DNA from: Liolophura sinensis
Taxonomy: Eukaryota > Mollusca > Polyplacophora > Chitonida > Chitonidae
Reading direction: 5' to 3'
Length of the DNA stretch: 64,000 nt
Assembly: GCF_032854445.1 (NCBI RefSeq)
Contig: NC_088303.1
Span: 33,239,501 to 33,303,500, forward strand
Positions within the stretch are counted from its first letter, which is position 1, and every line of letters starts with the position of its first letter. Both the position numbers and the translations under genes were made by a program. Positions 47,182 to 61,300 of the stretch are shown here, piece after piece. The notes under the pieces were generated by a model. It saw only the letters and a list, made by a program, of their open reading frames with translations. It was not told the DNA's origin and searched no databases.

Positions 47182-48057
47182 AGTGAAATATTCTTGAGTG
47201 AAGTCATGAAGCTTATCACTTAGCTAACTTTCAACTCATGCACATAAAAGGGAAAGAAAAAGCCAGAAAACAAAAACAGAAAAAAACATCGGAACAAAAC
47301 ATAAACTGCTAGCCGCATGATTATGTGTCTGTTATACTGTTACAGGTACAGAATGCATTGTACATTCCTCTACTAACATTGATCTACATGCACATACTGT
47401 ATCCTCATCATTCTGAATTAAGCAATGTCAGATGTCCGTGTGGTTTGTAATATCACACGAGTAACCTGTACATTTACATGTGCATGAGTTGTACTGGTTA
47501 ATCAGATTGTCAGAAATGCGTGGCTTAGGTGTATAATTACCTGCGTGTATAGATGTCAATCTACATGTTGTGTCTTGAGTCTGACTTGTTATATGAACAT
47601 TGCATGTACCTGAAGGGATTAAGCTGTAATCTACATACTTCACTTCTACATGTGTATGTTACTGCATATCAGTGTACCAGTACAAAGTATATTACCACAA
47701 GATTTGTCTCTGTTTGTGTTAGCTGGACAAAAATTTATTTTTTTAAAGATGTATGTCAAATGAATTTGTCGTCATGTTGAAAGATTAGTGTATTTTGTGT
47801 TTATTAGGCAGTGGTAAGATTAGATGAAGATCTATTAGCTTGTGAAACTACAGGTGGTCTTCCAGATGCACACCTTACAACTCGTGAAGCATTTTTCCCT
47901 TTTTTTTTTTTTTTCTTCGATTGTGACAGAAATTAGTATTCCGTTGAGTCATAACAGTATAAAGACCCCTTTCTTCGTCTGGCCTCGAGGCTTTCTCCAC
48001 TTAAAATACCTGTCAACTGCCGTATTCAGATATACATATATGTATATACCTGTAAGC

Positions 48058-48275
48058 TACTGTAATTCTTCAACCTTTTTGCATGTTTGCAAGGTTTTTA
48101 TTCAGGCATATTCTGTAAGCATTCTGTGAAGAACATTACAATTTGTGTGAAGCCCTGAAAATTACCAATGCAATCAATATATATGTAGTTTTTATCCCAA
48201 ATTTAAATTAAATTACAAGTGTGCATATATTGCTCTGAAAGTTACTCTTTCATATGCAAAAAGGTTGAAGAATTA
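48058..48275. mobile_element. MITE family M, copy with best-preserved inverted ends
   Basis: 'taattcttcaacctttttgc' at about 48063 and its reverse complement 'gcaaaaaggttgaagaatta' ending at 48275 form a 20-bp perfect terminal inverted repeat. It has no coding capacity. Confidence 0.85.
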
Positions 48276-48701
48276 GGGGAGATGTTCTTGTGTATTTTTA
48301 CAATCTTTAAGATAAAGTGCCAGATGTACGTGTGTGTATGTCAGGTGTGGTGTATCTGGCATGTCTTTAATTCTTCTTACATACATATGTTGGTGAAAGT
48401 ATATCTTATTCTCTGTATATATGTATTCTCTGTTGTCACTAAGACGAACACAAATTCGCATTAGCTACGACATCCTGTTGAGTAAATGGCCTATGTTAAA
48501 ATATAGGAATTATGTGTAAAAAATTTGACCGACTGACTGACTGACATACCAGGTGACTTACAGACCTGCTTGTTGCATCTAATATGACAGTAAAAAGTGC
48601 CAAAGAATTACAAAGGTGAAATTCCTGTATTAGACAGGAAGAACTTTATGTATTACATCTGAACATAAAGTTAATGGTTTCAAAATTTTTAAAATTACTT
48701 G

Positions 48702-48974
48702 CGGGGCATCTGTGGCTCAGTTGGTTAGCACGCTAGTGCAGAGTAATTACCCAGGAGCCTCTCACCAATGCGGTCGCTGTGAGTTCAAATCCAGCTCATG
48801 CTGGCTTCCTCTCCAGCTGTAAGTGGGATGATCTTTTCAGCAACCTGCGGATGGTTGTGGGCTTTGCCCGGACTCTGCCAGGTTTGCTCCCACCATAATG
48901 CGGGCCGCCGTCGCATAAGTGAAATATTCTTGAGTATGGCGTAAAACACCAATCAAATAAATAAATACATAAAT
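48702..48974 (+). mobile_element. SINE family A, full length, with 11-bp TSD
   Basis: Complete head (A box 'tggctcagttgg', B box 'gagttcaaatcc'), body and (AATA)n tail. The duplication 'aaaattacttg' lies at 48691-48701 and 48975-48985. Confidence 0.95.
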
Positions 48975-49010
48975 AAAATTACTTGACAATAAAAGTGATT
49001 ACTCCAATTC

Positions 49011-49201
49011 TTCAACATTTTCAACCACCTGTGCAACCAATATTTTGAAACATTCTGATGGTGTATAAAGAAATAATTAGCTTCGTAAACAGTGTTGCAT
49101 TTTTAGTGACACAAACAAATCATTTTTGTGTCATTTTCATTATAATTATATGCATGAATTCCACCAAAAAAGTTCTTTAGAGGTTAAGAAGATTTACAGT
49201 A
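49011..49201. mobile_element. MITE family M copy
   Basis: Left end 'ccaattcttcaacattttca', right end 'gaagatttacagta'. Matches the GNMT 3' UTR copy (34093-34305) along its length. It lies 26 bp after the TSD of the SINE at 48702-48974. Confidence 0.75.
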
Positions 49202-49985
49202 TAGTTCTTGTGCTTCTTTCTGATATGCAGCTGGAGCTGTCTTATCATGCTAAAGTTCTGCTAGTGTGCTAACATGACCAAGGCATGCCTGCATGGCTGA
49301 AATTGATTGACTTAAGATTACCAGGTGTCAGTTCTCCCACTGTCTGTGCGTACATCTGTTGATGTTGAGTTCACATGTTGACCAGGTCAGGGAGCAGACT
49401 TTACATTGCATGTCCCTCTACCACTCTTTGATTAATCTGCCTGGGGGATGTCCTTGCCGTAGATATTCAATTAAAATATGCGTTTGTTAAAGTAGTACAT
49501 TCTGTAGTAATTAATTAAAATGGTGAAACATCAAGTGTTTGAAAGTTTCCCTTTTCTGGTAATAAAAGTAGCTTGATTTGCGTGTTCTACATAACATATA
49601 TGCATCTTTTGTATACCCTATGTATACATGTATTGTACATACAGGCTGTTCATATTAAATTTGAGCCTGACAGATTTTAAGAGAACCCGTGGCCATAAGA
49701 CATTGGCTCATCTGGCAGTGCATTATGACATGTCTATCTTTTTGATGAACAGCTGGCTGAAGGTAATTCACAATGGGCTGTATTTTGCCAGAGTCTGAAA
49801 TAAGGCTGCTCATATTAAGCTAATAATACATGCAGTTACATGTACATGCTATACCCTTACTAATTATGGCAGAGAAGAAATTTTTCAGTTACGACATGAC
49901 GGTCATGTGATAAAGAATTAAGATTCAATGTTTGCCTGCAAATTTCATATGCATGGTCATGTATGTATCAAAGTTAAGAATTTGC

Positions 49986-49989
<4 letters not shown>

Positions 49990-50039
<50 letters not shown>
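49990..50039. repeat. (AT)n microsatellite
   Basis: About 25 AT dinucleotides. Confidence 0.95.
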
Positions 50040-50045
<6 letters not shown>

Positions 50046-50754
50046 CCTGTGTTTATAATATTATAAAGTATTTTCTGCTTGTAAATGTAACTTGTAACAG
50101 TAAGTGTACAGTGTTGAGTGTTTGATACCCTCAGTCAGTGTGTAAATTTATGTTCTCTTTAATCCACTGGCCACTTAACACTTGACCATCTGTGACCACT
50201 GACTGGACACTCACTGGCCATATATAGGCTGCACAGATAAGCTGCTCTTAATAACAACACCTCTTAGTCTTGTCCAGAAAATCCCCTGAGAAACTAACCA
50301 TATTCCAGCCACCTCCCCCCCCCCTTCTGGTATCTAGGTTTGACCAGCATGTATTTTTGTCTTCCTTTGATCTTTATCCGCCCGGGTTGATAAGCATGAA
50401 ATGTACCTTGTGCGCAGGGGGAATGGAATCACTGTTTGGCTGACTCTCACAGCTTTTCTGAGACATTTACAGACTATAATGCATGTCTGTTCCTTATGTA
50501 AATGTCAGGGAGATTTGTTTTCAGGTAAAACAACATAATATTTGCAAGACCACTGAGTGTGATAATTGTCAGGAAAAAGTATGTGTACATGTAGACTGGA
50601 TGCTCTGCATTATTGATTGAAATTCTTTATACGTTGCATGATTCAGATATCCTTCCTCTCCTCTTTGTTGTGAGGATCAAGGAGCAGGAGAGCTAGTGGT
50701 TATATCTGTCGGTGATGTAACTAAATTTGTAAACTAATTGTAATGAGCCCTACA

Positions 50755-50902
50755 TGGGAAGGTCTGCCAGCAAAATGCAGATGGTCAGGAGTTTCCCCTC
50801 GGGCTCTGCCTGGTTTCCTCCCATCGTAATGTTGGCTACTATCATATTATAAGTGAAATATTCTTGAGTACTATATAAAACACCAACCAAATAAATAATT
50901 CT
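50755..50902 (+). mobile_element. SINE family A, 5'-truncated
   Basis: From 'tgggaaggtctgccagcaaa' to the tail 'caccaaccaaataaat'. Moderately diverged. Confidence 0.85.
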
Positions 50903-52528
50903 ATTGAGTACATACGTAGCTGGAAATTAGCTGCTTTCATCAGCTGGAAATCTACTGAAAGAGTACGTATTCAGCAGCAGTTTGGTAAGTTTGGTACATC
51001 TGCATGTAAAGAATTACTGAAATAAGCATGCATACAAGCAGCCTCAACATCCATTAATACATCTTGATTTCAGCCTGCAAATCTTTTTTTTGTGTGAAAT
51101 AAGTCCCTCACACCAGTACTGTACCGATCCCAACACTTACAATATTTGAATGTCTTGTCGTTGTCATACATAAAGTGTTTCCTTATATGTTAAAAGCTCT
51201 TGGAATAAGGGTCTATGTACAGTAGCCAGCCGCAAATACTCACAGTACCAGTATATTATACTGTATGAATTTGGATGAAACACTTCGGCGTATTTTGCAT
51301 GTTACTGCGTGGGAAAGAAAGTCCCGTTGCTGTTTAGTAGTTTAACTTGTTGCATGGATTGTTATATGTATTAACTTTTTCTTAGTGAAATATCACTTTA
51401 TTGAAAAGGTGAATTTGAACATTGACTTTCTCTTTTCATGTTGAATTGTAAACAGAAATAGATGGCTTGATTGAGTGATAAAAACCAGCATGTGTGAATA
51501 TCAGTTTGGCACAGGAGCTGGGAAATAAATACCTTGCTTTAAAACAACACATGCAGATCCTGAACATGTGGCCACTGTACCCTTTGAGTTTCCCATAGGG
51601 ACTATAGTTTCTCCAGAGTCCTTACCACTGCCGTGGTATGTAAAAGATGCTGGTGGAAAGTACCCTGAACAACTCGCTGAAGTGGTAGACTTTTCATCGG
51701 TACAGTAGGCATTCCATCATCTCTTCTGTATAGGTCTGTCTCAGACTCTTAGTCTCAGTACAGGAATAAAAGAGCTGCCCAAAGTACCTGCTGCTGTGTA
51801 CTGTCAGCACCCCACCCAGGCAGAATTCCTCTAGTAATGTAAGGTAAATTCTTCAGGAATAGTACAAGAATACATGCATATATATATATGCTCGTACTTG
51901 TGAATATTGACAAGGTTATTCCAAGAGCAATCAGTTAGTTAGCTTTCGGGCATGTACAACCTTCTGTAATCTTAATATAGCAATATTGAATAAATGAATC
52001 TGAATCCTTCGCAAAGCATATGTTTTTGTTTTTTTTAGCATTAGGATCAGTACAATGTGAGTTGTACCAGATGTTAAAGCTGCCAGTCCAGATTGTCCCA
52101 GCAAAAAATGTCTAAGCATGTATCTTTCCAAAATGATAGATTATATGAAACAATTAAGCCTCTTATTTCATGGCCCAACTTTATGGAATTCTCTGCCTTT
52201 TAATAGAGAAATATTAGAGTAAGGAATGTATGGTCATTTAAAACTATTAACTTGTGAATAATACTATGGTAAATGGCTCATTTAAAACACACCTGTAATG
52301 CATTGAACGCGTGGATGAACAGAATATGTATGCTTGGGGTTTCAGTGGATGAACAGGTATTCTTACATGTAAATGCCATACTGAGCAAGATACTTATTCT
52401 TTCAGTTTCAAAACTGTTGTATTTGTTCTTCTTAGTCTCCCTTTGTTTAGTCCCATTTCCGAACATCCTAGAAATATTCACATTGAAGGGTTAGCGCTAA
52501 CCTGTGACAGCTGTGATGTAGACATACT

Positions 52529-52564
52529 ATGAATATACAGTGTACCCATACACTGTATATTCAT
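52529..52564. other. Perfect 15-bp inverted repeat, 6-nt loop
   Basis: 'atgaatatacagtgt' 'acccat' 'acactgtatattcat'. It is not followed by a T run and lies far from any recognised gene. It may be a chance AT-rich hairpin or the relic of a small element. Confidence 0.85.
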
Positions 52565-55539
52565 GTACACTATTTGTGTTGGCCTGTATATTTCATGTCC
52601 TGTAGTGTGTGTATTCACTCTCCTAATGAAGAGCTTGAGACAATAGTAGCAAGGTCAAGCGTTTAGAAGGTTAACGAGCCCTAATGCACAGTGACTCGAC
52701 AGGTGAAAGCCACTTTGTTTTATGTTCTGCATGACCTGTGATGTTCCACATCTTCCCTTGTTCCCAGACGTGCAGACACACACATGTACATGTACTTGAG
52801 GCTATCTCAACCCAGACACGTGCAGCAAATTGCCCGCAGTGAAACTCTCTTGTCGCCACCCAGTCTCTGCTAAATTTGGGAGGCACCTTGTGTGTGCTGA
52901 GAACTCTCACAGAATACTTTACCATATTATATAGTTACGTGCTTTAATATGCAAAGGGCAAAGCTTTCAATCTCTCCACATCTTGTATATGTTTCTGACT
53001 CAAGTCCTGGGATTTTAATATGCATGTAGAATATTCACTTTGAGCTGAAGCGAAGCATGCTCTCATAATTGGTATTACTTCTGTTTGTCATATTGCAAAA
53101 AAGCAGTGACACTTAAAATAAACTAAAACTTTGCACATTTAATTTCACGTATCAAAATGTGTGATACTTATGTAAAGTACTTCAGAGTGATGACCTTGAC
53201 AAAATTCAAGGTGATCCAATATGATTTGAAAGTGTGAAATGTATCAAGTTCCATTTTTATCATTGCTAAGTTAACATAGAAGTGGATGAAATAAAATATT
53301 CAACAGACATTTTATGCCATAATTTTTATTTTGAGCTCTTAAAAGGGAGAGCGTGACCTAACATTTTGACCTCGGAATACCTGGAATATTTGAATACTTT
53401 GATAAACTTTTATCGGCAATTGTCATTGTCTGTAATCTGGAGACTTAAACAGACAACAGAAGATTGAGCAACGTCACATTAGTGGAAATGTTATTATGAA
53501 TAGCCAACCAGATAAGGCAAATGTTTAGATCATCAAGATTTTAGTACGTTAATTTGTATTCATGTAATTCATGTAATGTTAACGGTATGCCTCTAATAGT
53601 TTTTCTGAGTTACATGAAATACCACATTATAATTCAGTATCAGATGCATTATGCAGTTACCATTGAACAAGTTACAATGTTTTCTTTTCAGTTCTGAAAG
53701 GTTTAATTTAATTGTCATAATCAGAATCTGTGAATCTGTTGTGGAACGTATGTACATGCATGTGACTGGAGATCAGAAACTTGAAGGACCATGGTTTCTG
53801 GGAAGTTCAGTAAACAATTAATTGGAAGTACTTTAGTGCTGTTTTGAGATGTAATGCTACAATGCCCCAAAGTTCTGGGCATTAAGCAGTGTTAATTTCA
53901 TGGAGAATTAAGGGTAGTTCATGTATAATTGACACTGTGGTGCTTACATGTAACTGTAGCTTTAGGACAGCACTGAGCTTGACCATTGACTGACCGAGCA
54001 TGACCAGTCCATTAGTGGTCCGGATGTTAAACACTGCACTGAGTTCAAATCAGAACCAGGATCTCCAATGTCAGACGCTAATCTGCTGGTGAAATCGTGA
54101 AATCGGTGCAGAAAAAGAAGTGTGACAAGAGCACCCTGGGGTGGAGTTCATTTGACACGTAGGAACTGAGGTCATCCTCTAGGTTTAGGTTAGCCACTAA
54201 TTAGTAAGAACACAAGTACTTAGTGAGTGTGGGGTTTGCTGTATTTCACACAAAGTTCAGTATTTTTCAAGTGACACATTTTGCTTGATTCTGAATTATT
54301 TAACCACCTTATAAGGAAACTTGATTGTTTTTTTAGTGAAGTTTGATTACTTGTTAATCAGAATAAGTTGAATGGTGACTTCAAAAGTATTATAGTAAGG
54401 CCTTTATGTGTTTCTAAAAGCACGTTTTGAGAAACCAAACTTCAGGTGAAATGTACAGGGTTTGCACAGATCGGATAAAATCTAGAATATTAGGAAAAAC
54501 AGAACTGCCTATTCCAGACACTGGAATGTCAGGGAATATAAGATCATATAGTACTGGCTATTTTACGTGTGATTTGGGTTCTTTTTCATTTTCAAACTGG
54601 AATTTTCTCCTCCTATACGTGTTGTTGGCAGGCCTTTGAGTCAGAGGTTTACACCCTGAGGTACTCCAGTTTTCTCCACCCATAAAACTACTGATCATCT
54701 CATGTAAATAAATGTAAGGGATCATATGTCTATGTTATTATGACGAATAGTTAAGACTTATGAACCTTCTTGTTTCATGTCCTGAAAGGTCCGAAGATGA
54801 TAGCTAATATGTGGTTGTTATATTGATGATCTTTTGAATACATGTACATATACTTGTAGGATGACCCCCTGAAAGTACATGTATGAAAGACACCCAAAAT
54901 AAGTAATACATCAGAGGGCTGATTAATCAATGTGTTCAATACTCCTGTGGCATGTCCTTTGTTAACTTGACAATGTCGTGGTCTCGACGACAGTTTAATA
55001 ACTACATCTAGGCATGTACATGCAGGCCTATATGTTGATGTTCCCCGATAATCTAACACAAGGGATCCACATGTGTCTGAATGATCTGTTTCACAAGTTT
55101 CATCATGACTTTAGTCTTGCATGTAGATGTACATTTAAATGCCTGCATGTTCATCTGACAATTCATCACCGACTAGCCCAGTGGTTAGACGTGCTTATAT
55201 ATAGCCTTTCACATGCTATAACTATATGTAGGTGCAAGTGTAAGCCAAACCTTGGACCGAGAATATCTGGATGGTGATTGTGTGCACATGGATAGATCCG
55301 CCACATATGAGCCCCACCAACCCTTCTGGTGACAATATTGCGTTTCATTCCATTCCCGATGAAAGCCATGATGCCGCAGAACAACTGGACATTTGTAACC
55401 AATGTGAGGGACATCCGATTCACCTATGTGCATCAATGTTGATTATGATTGGTCAAATGTTCTTGATTGACAGTTTGGAAAGTCTGTTGTAATGTTTGTT
55501 ACAAATCGCTTAATTGTCTTCCACCAATATGATGTGTAC

Positions 55540-55685
55540 ATATGTGGGAAAGTTTGTCATTAACTTGCCAAAGGTCAGTGGTTTACCCAGGACTTTCTGG
55601 TTTTCTCTACCCATGAAAATGACTGCAGTAGTGTAAGTTACAAATTCTTCAGTACGTCATTAGCAGCAATCAATAAATCAAATAA
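55540..55685 (+). repeat. Dispersed repeat family C
   Basis: 'tgtgtacatatgtgggaaag', 'ttgccaaaggtcagtggttt', 'tctctacccatgaaaatgac' and a tail 'caataaatcaaat'. Related to 2560-2730 and 35930-36090. Confidence 0.6.
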
Positions 55686-57519
55686 TCATGTGACAGTTCG
55701 TCCATATATAATCTGTCTGACAGCTGGGCGGCAGATTATACCTTCTGGCAGCTGAATAGGGGATCATTTTGATATCTACGGATAGAACTTTGAGACCCTT
55801 CCATGGTTATCTGAACTGATCAAAATCTGATTCCATCTAAAAATTACATTTTTTTTAATACATCTTTATTGTTTGTCTTTAAACTTTCAATGAATTTTTT
55901 GAGCCTACATATTGATTACTAGATCCTACTGTCTTCCCATACTTCTACAGCCCAATTATTTTATGGGCTGTAAATCTACAGCAACTCAATCAGTTTGTCA
56001 GTTGATTAGCATATGATTCTAATTTTGGTCACACCAACTTACACCTCTTTTTGGTTCATTTAGCAGTTGATTACTTAGCACTCCAATTGATCCCTATTAA
56101 AATAACATTCAAGAAATGAAATAAATGTATCTGTTTATCTACTGTAGAAGTAACATAGATATGCATTGATTTTCAAAGTTGAAATTTCACGTTCAGGTTA
56201 TAATTATAGAGAGGATGCTTTTTGTAATGTTTCATGTACATGTAATCACTTGACATGGTGGTGTAAAGCTATTTGTCTTTCTGCACACATGTACATGAAC
56301 ACTGATTTTATAATTTATTTTTATAATTTTAATAACTTTTTGGTAATACATGTATATTATTCAGTCAGGTTGAAATAGTGATGCATGCATTTCACTGCAT
56401 GTGAGTTCATACTGGTTGATTTCCTAAATTCAGAAATATACATGATGTACAACCACACTGTGTCGGTCACAGCAATGGTCAGTGGGTCACTCGACAGCGT
56501 CCATAAAACGTCTTCTCTACTTCGATACGTTCGATTGACCATTGACCTGATCATTGTTCTGGCTGATCTATCGGTGGCTCACCCAGCCAAATGCTCGTTC
56601 ACCATTGTGCCAGATTCTGGGTCAGGCTTCTTGGAAATGCCAGATTTAGGCATCACCAGCGGTCTGCATTGATACCTTTTGGTTATATGGATATTTCTGT
56701 CTGCTGTTCAATACAGCAATGTGTACATTGCCCATGTCTGCGTTTGGTGTGGGTTATTTTTGTGGGCAGATTTGAGGCTAATTGGTATGGGCAAAACTGT
56801 TCAGATGAACACTGATGTGTGACACACACACATACACTGTATTTATTACATCTGTGTACATGCTCATGTACAGTACATTGTAGTACAGTTCATGAATGTT
56901 ACAGAGATTCCTGATAATTTATCTGTGGCTGTGGCTATTTTTACTTTGAGGTAAAGCATAAATACCAACTAGGTGAACATTGACAGAGCTCTACAGGCCC
57001 TTAATTCATTATATTAAAGTGGAGGTCTATCCAGGCAGAAGCCATGTATAGATGCTTGTAACTCATTTACATATAATCTCAGTCGCATACTTGCAGTATA
57101 CATTGTGTACAGTGCATATCTATGTAAAATATGTCCTGTTATATGTCAACCATGGGTTTTGATGGACATTACATTATGACAGTTTTATAAATATTGGGGC
57201 TCCCAAGGAAACCTCTTGCTGTGAATGTGTTGTAATGGTTAGAGAAATAAGAAGCACTTTTTACACCTGTATATTACATGTTTGTACATATAGCCCTTAG
57301 ATTGTGCGTGTCAATTCCTATTCACCCACACAGTCGATACACCAATCAATCATGTTCTGTAGCTACAATCTAGTGAGATACAGGCGGACAAGCTCTTGGT
57401 TTTCAGGAGGCAGGATTGCCGAATCACAGACAGCTGTATTGATCATGTGGGCCTTAAATACATGATATATGTCCAGACTCTGGCCACTACATGTACATGT
57501 ACATGTGCTATTACATGTA

Positions 57520-57736
57520 CCCTATGTCTTCTAAAATTTGGGACACCTGGTCTGCTCATTTTAGCCAGTATATATGTAATTCTAGCAGGAATATTGAGTT
57601 TCTTTTTTCTCACATGGTTACACCATCTAATGAACAACATACTCATATCTTTACTTTTCCAAAAGGCTTGTAAAGAAATGTAATATTCTACTTTTAACAT
57701 TACTAATATCTGTCCCAAATTTTAGAAGGATTAGGG
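57520..57736. mobile_element. Non-autonomous DNA element with about 26-bp inverted ends
   Basis: Left 'ccctatgtcttctaaaattt'+'gggaca' (57520-57545) and right 'tgtcccaaattttagaagga'+'ttaggg' (57711-57736) are reverse complements, perfect over 18 bases and differing at three positions further out. TA flanks both ends, suggesting a TA target. The 217-bp element has no coding capacity and differs from the MITE at 29414. Confidence 0.85.
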
Positions 57737-58233
57737 TAGCTATACATCAAGGCAAATTGATGCATGGCCACGTGGAATTATACCATGTTCCACCAGCGAA
57801 GACCTCAATCATGCTACAAGGTTGTGTCTATTTTTGGAGGTGTTTCTGTTTTGTAACATGTCTGCAAGGGCATTAATGGAGTGGTGCAATTTACAGGTGC
57901 AATAAATTGTAGACAGCGACTGATGCATGTGTGCTTGTAGACAGCAACAGTAACTGTACATGGGCCAGATATGTGTATCTCTTTGATGAATATATGTATA
58001 TATCAGTACATACATGTATGTAATGTTGTCCATCCTCTACCCAAGGCATTTTAGTCATAAAATACATACTAAATATATACCAGAAAGCAAACTACATGTA
58101 CATGTGCACAAACGTGTGTATGTAAATATGTAGCTAACGAGAATTAGCTCAGATGCCTTAGGTGGCACACATGCGTTTTATGCATTACACAACAAATTTT
58201 CAGTATTACAGGTATATACAGGTTGTCAGTAAA

Positions 58234-58394
58234 CTGAATAATATGAATTTGTCAGCTTTATAATATGAATGTGTCAGCTGAATAATATGAATTTGTCAAC
58301 TTTATAATATGAATGTGTCAGCTGAATAATATGAATTTGTCAGCTGAATAATATGAATGTGTCAACTGAATAATATGAATGTGTCAGCTGAATA
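58234..58394. repeat. 22-bp tandem repeat, 7 copies
   Basis: Units 'ataatatgaatgtgtcagct' plus two bases, with alternating 'atttg'/'atgtg' and 'cagctt'/'cagctg' variants. Confidence 0.93.
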
Positions 58395-61300
58395 ACAGTA
58401 TGAAAGGTGATGGTTCTAGATGCCATAGCCATTCAGAATTTCAGAGTAAAGTGTCTTTGCTGATGTGAGATGTACGTACATGCATGTACTATTTGACGTC
58501 ATTGCAAAAGTACACTGTAATTACCATGCCAAACCTGATCAATCATTGGCAGTGACTGAGTTTTTGTCTTTTTTTTTTTACTTAGTATTGTTAGAGTTAA
58601 ATTGTCATTATCCATATAGACAAACAGGTTTATTGTTACACTCTTCATTCATGTTGACAGAATGTCACAAAAAGCTGCATGAGCTATCAACTCAGGTGTT
58701 TGTTTTGTGAACAAAGAACAACAAGGATCATCGGAAAGTCATTCAAGAAATTTATGCCCACATCTATTCTATGAACCCATAAGTGGATTTATATTTTTGT
58801 CTTTTTCTGTGGAAAAAAGAACACCGCTCTGTGTGATCCTGGGTAATGACCAATTCATATGCGGCTAACAGTGTTTATGGGTTTGAAATGGAACAAAACC
58901 CTTTAATTTATGGATTTTGAGTCATGTGTAAACTGTTTTCTGTATGGAATAGACAATATAATTCACAGGTTTTATTCCTATTGTATTTTCTATTTTGTAT
59001 TATTGTTTATTTTAATTGGATTCACAAAAAGTGTTCATTTACTGGTACCTGCAATCTTTCAAATTCTGCCTCAGCAGTTCATGCAGGATTGCTCAGGAAT
59101 AGCTCAAGTTACACATGGGAGTAAAGTTGTGCAAGATATAAACACATTACAATTCAATTCTTAAACATTTTTTTTCTGATGAATCCTTCACTGTTTGAAT
59201 GTTACACTGACCCCTAGTTCATGTACCAAGTATTAATGGGCACACATTGCAGTCTTACCTGTACATGTTCACATGTACATTGTAGCCACATAGAGGAGGT
59301 ACTGCTAACTAAAGTGACACCAAATATGTGATGTCGGAGAAGGTGGAATGTGACAGAGGAGCTCTTGTTGTACAAGTGTTCTGTGAACGTGGGAACATGA
59401 AAGTTTCCCATACAAAACACACACCTAGCTGTTGGAGGGGCACATACTTTATTGCCAGCTAGCTGCCAGACTTACTTCGCTGGATGCATGCTGGTACCAT
59501 ATCCTACCCAAATATCTGTAGGTATATGTCAACATATTTGCCATATCTAATATTTCCATCATGAAGCAGGTGATATACATTTTTCATGTATGTATCTGTT
59601 GTCATTATACCTCAGTTCATCTAATTTTTAGGAGGATAATATTTGCTGAAAGCATAAAAATAAATTTCTATACTGTTTTTTCTTTTGGGAAGATATGTGT
59701 ATATGTTGCTCATTAGATGCACTAACCATGTAAGAAAAGAGGAACTCTGTATATTCTATGTGTGGGACATTTACAACAGCGAATGACTTCGTTACTCATC
59801 CAAAAATTACAAAAATTTGAAACCATTGCTCTTTGACAGTTTAGGTGCTTGTCAAACATCCCATCTTATAGCGGCTAGCTGTCAAAGCTGTGATAACTGG
59901 ATTTGAACCCACAACCTCATTGATCACAGACTTGACAGTCATTGTAAGCCAGCTGTTTGTGCCAGTGAGTGTTATGGTCATGTTATGACTATACATATGT
60001 ACATATACTATGTAGCTGTGATACGAGTTAAGTATATTGCTCCCCTTGTGGTGGTTCATGAACTAGTAGCTGTTCATAGCATTACCTAGAATACCCTATT
60101 TGGAATAATAATGTTGAACTGTAAGATTCTCAGGGAGATTAAATAGCTCACATAGTGTGATAAATCCCGGGAATTTTCATGCTACATGTACTGTTAATCT
60201 TGCCTTACATGTGCTAAGATTATAATCACTTCAGAATTATATGAAATTAAAAAAAAAAACAGGATTTTGACTGAATTAAAGTGTAGATTTTCTTGTAACC
60301 TGAAGGCCCCAGTCACTGACCCATCTTTTTGACACCTCGTGGTTTAGGGATGGTTGATTGATAATCGTGGATCATCTGATTTAACAATTAAGATTCAGAG
60401 TTTGATCTTGTCTCATTAAGGTCATGCTCAGGTGATCAAAGCCTTTACCTGTCCGTATACACACTCCTTTACCTTTGATTAGCTAACCCACATTTCTTCA
60501 ACGGTCGTTAAGGTGTGCTGATATTTTAATTGCTAATTGTTTTTCTAAGAGAGATGAAATGCAAATGAAACAATTCTTTCAGAGATAAACGACCGATTCA
60601 TGAAAAATGAACCGACCTGATGATTATAGGTCATGGTTGTGAGGCAGTAAGTTTGAACTGAAAGATCTCTGTAAAGATATCCCCAACAACCTGACATGAA
60701 ATATGATTTGTAGTTTATTAACTTTTAATTAGTAAACCATGTAATGACATTTCGTGATTTTGATGATTGGAGATAAATAACAGCTGTAGTGTTGATAAAG
60801 TCTTCAGCATGCACTTTAGTAGATCTAGGGACAGCGCACATGTATATGAAGGCCAAAAAAAAAAAAGAGAGAAAGACTTTCAGAATATATATTAAACGCG
60901 GTTAGCTTATTACATGTAAAGAAAAAGCATACTTTTTATATTTGATGGGGAGTGAGAGGGATAAAAAGCTGTTAGGCGTAAGAAATAAAAAAGCATTGTT
61001 CTTGTATAGTCTTATGTGTCATAACTTGATTTTGGGGGGATGGGGGGAGGAGGGCATCCTAATTTATCTCCCGATCTTTGTGTTGCACGGAGATAAAGAA
61101 GAGAGGGTGTCATCGTGGGGGAAGCAGGATGGGGACAGTGGATTCATGGTTATCCTGGATTTGATTTTTAATTTAGAGGCTTAGATTTACAAACGACAGA
61201 CACTGGCTCATAAACAGGCAATCTATAGATAAAAAGCTCTGCGAGTTTAAGATCAGCCTTTTGTCAGTATATTGGCATTGTTCACACTGAATCAGAGTTG

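Noticed and set aside
56385-56672. 95-codon plus ORF
   Set aside because: No recognised motif, and nothing I could identify as supporting splice sites or a start context; length is within chance for this region.
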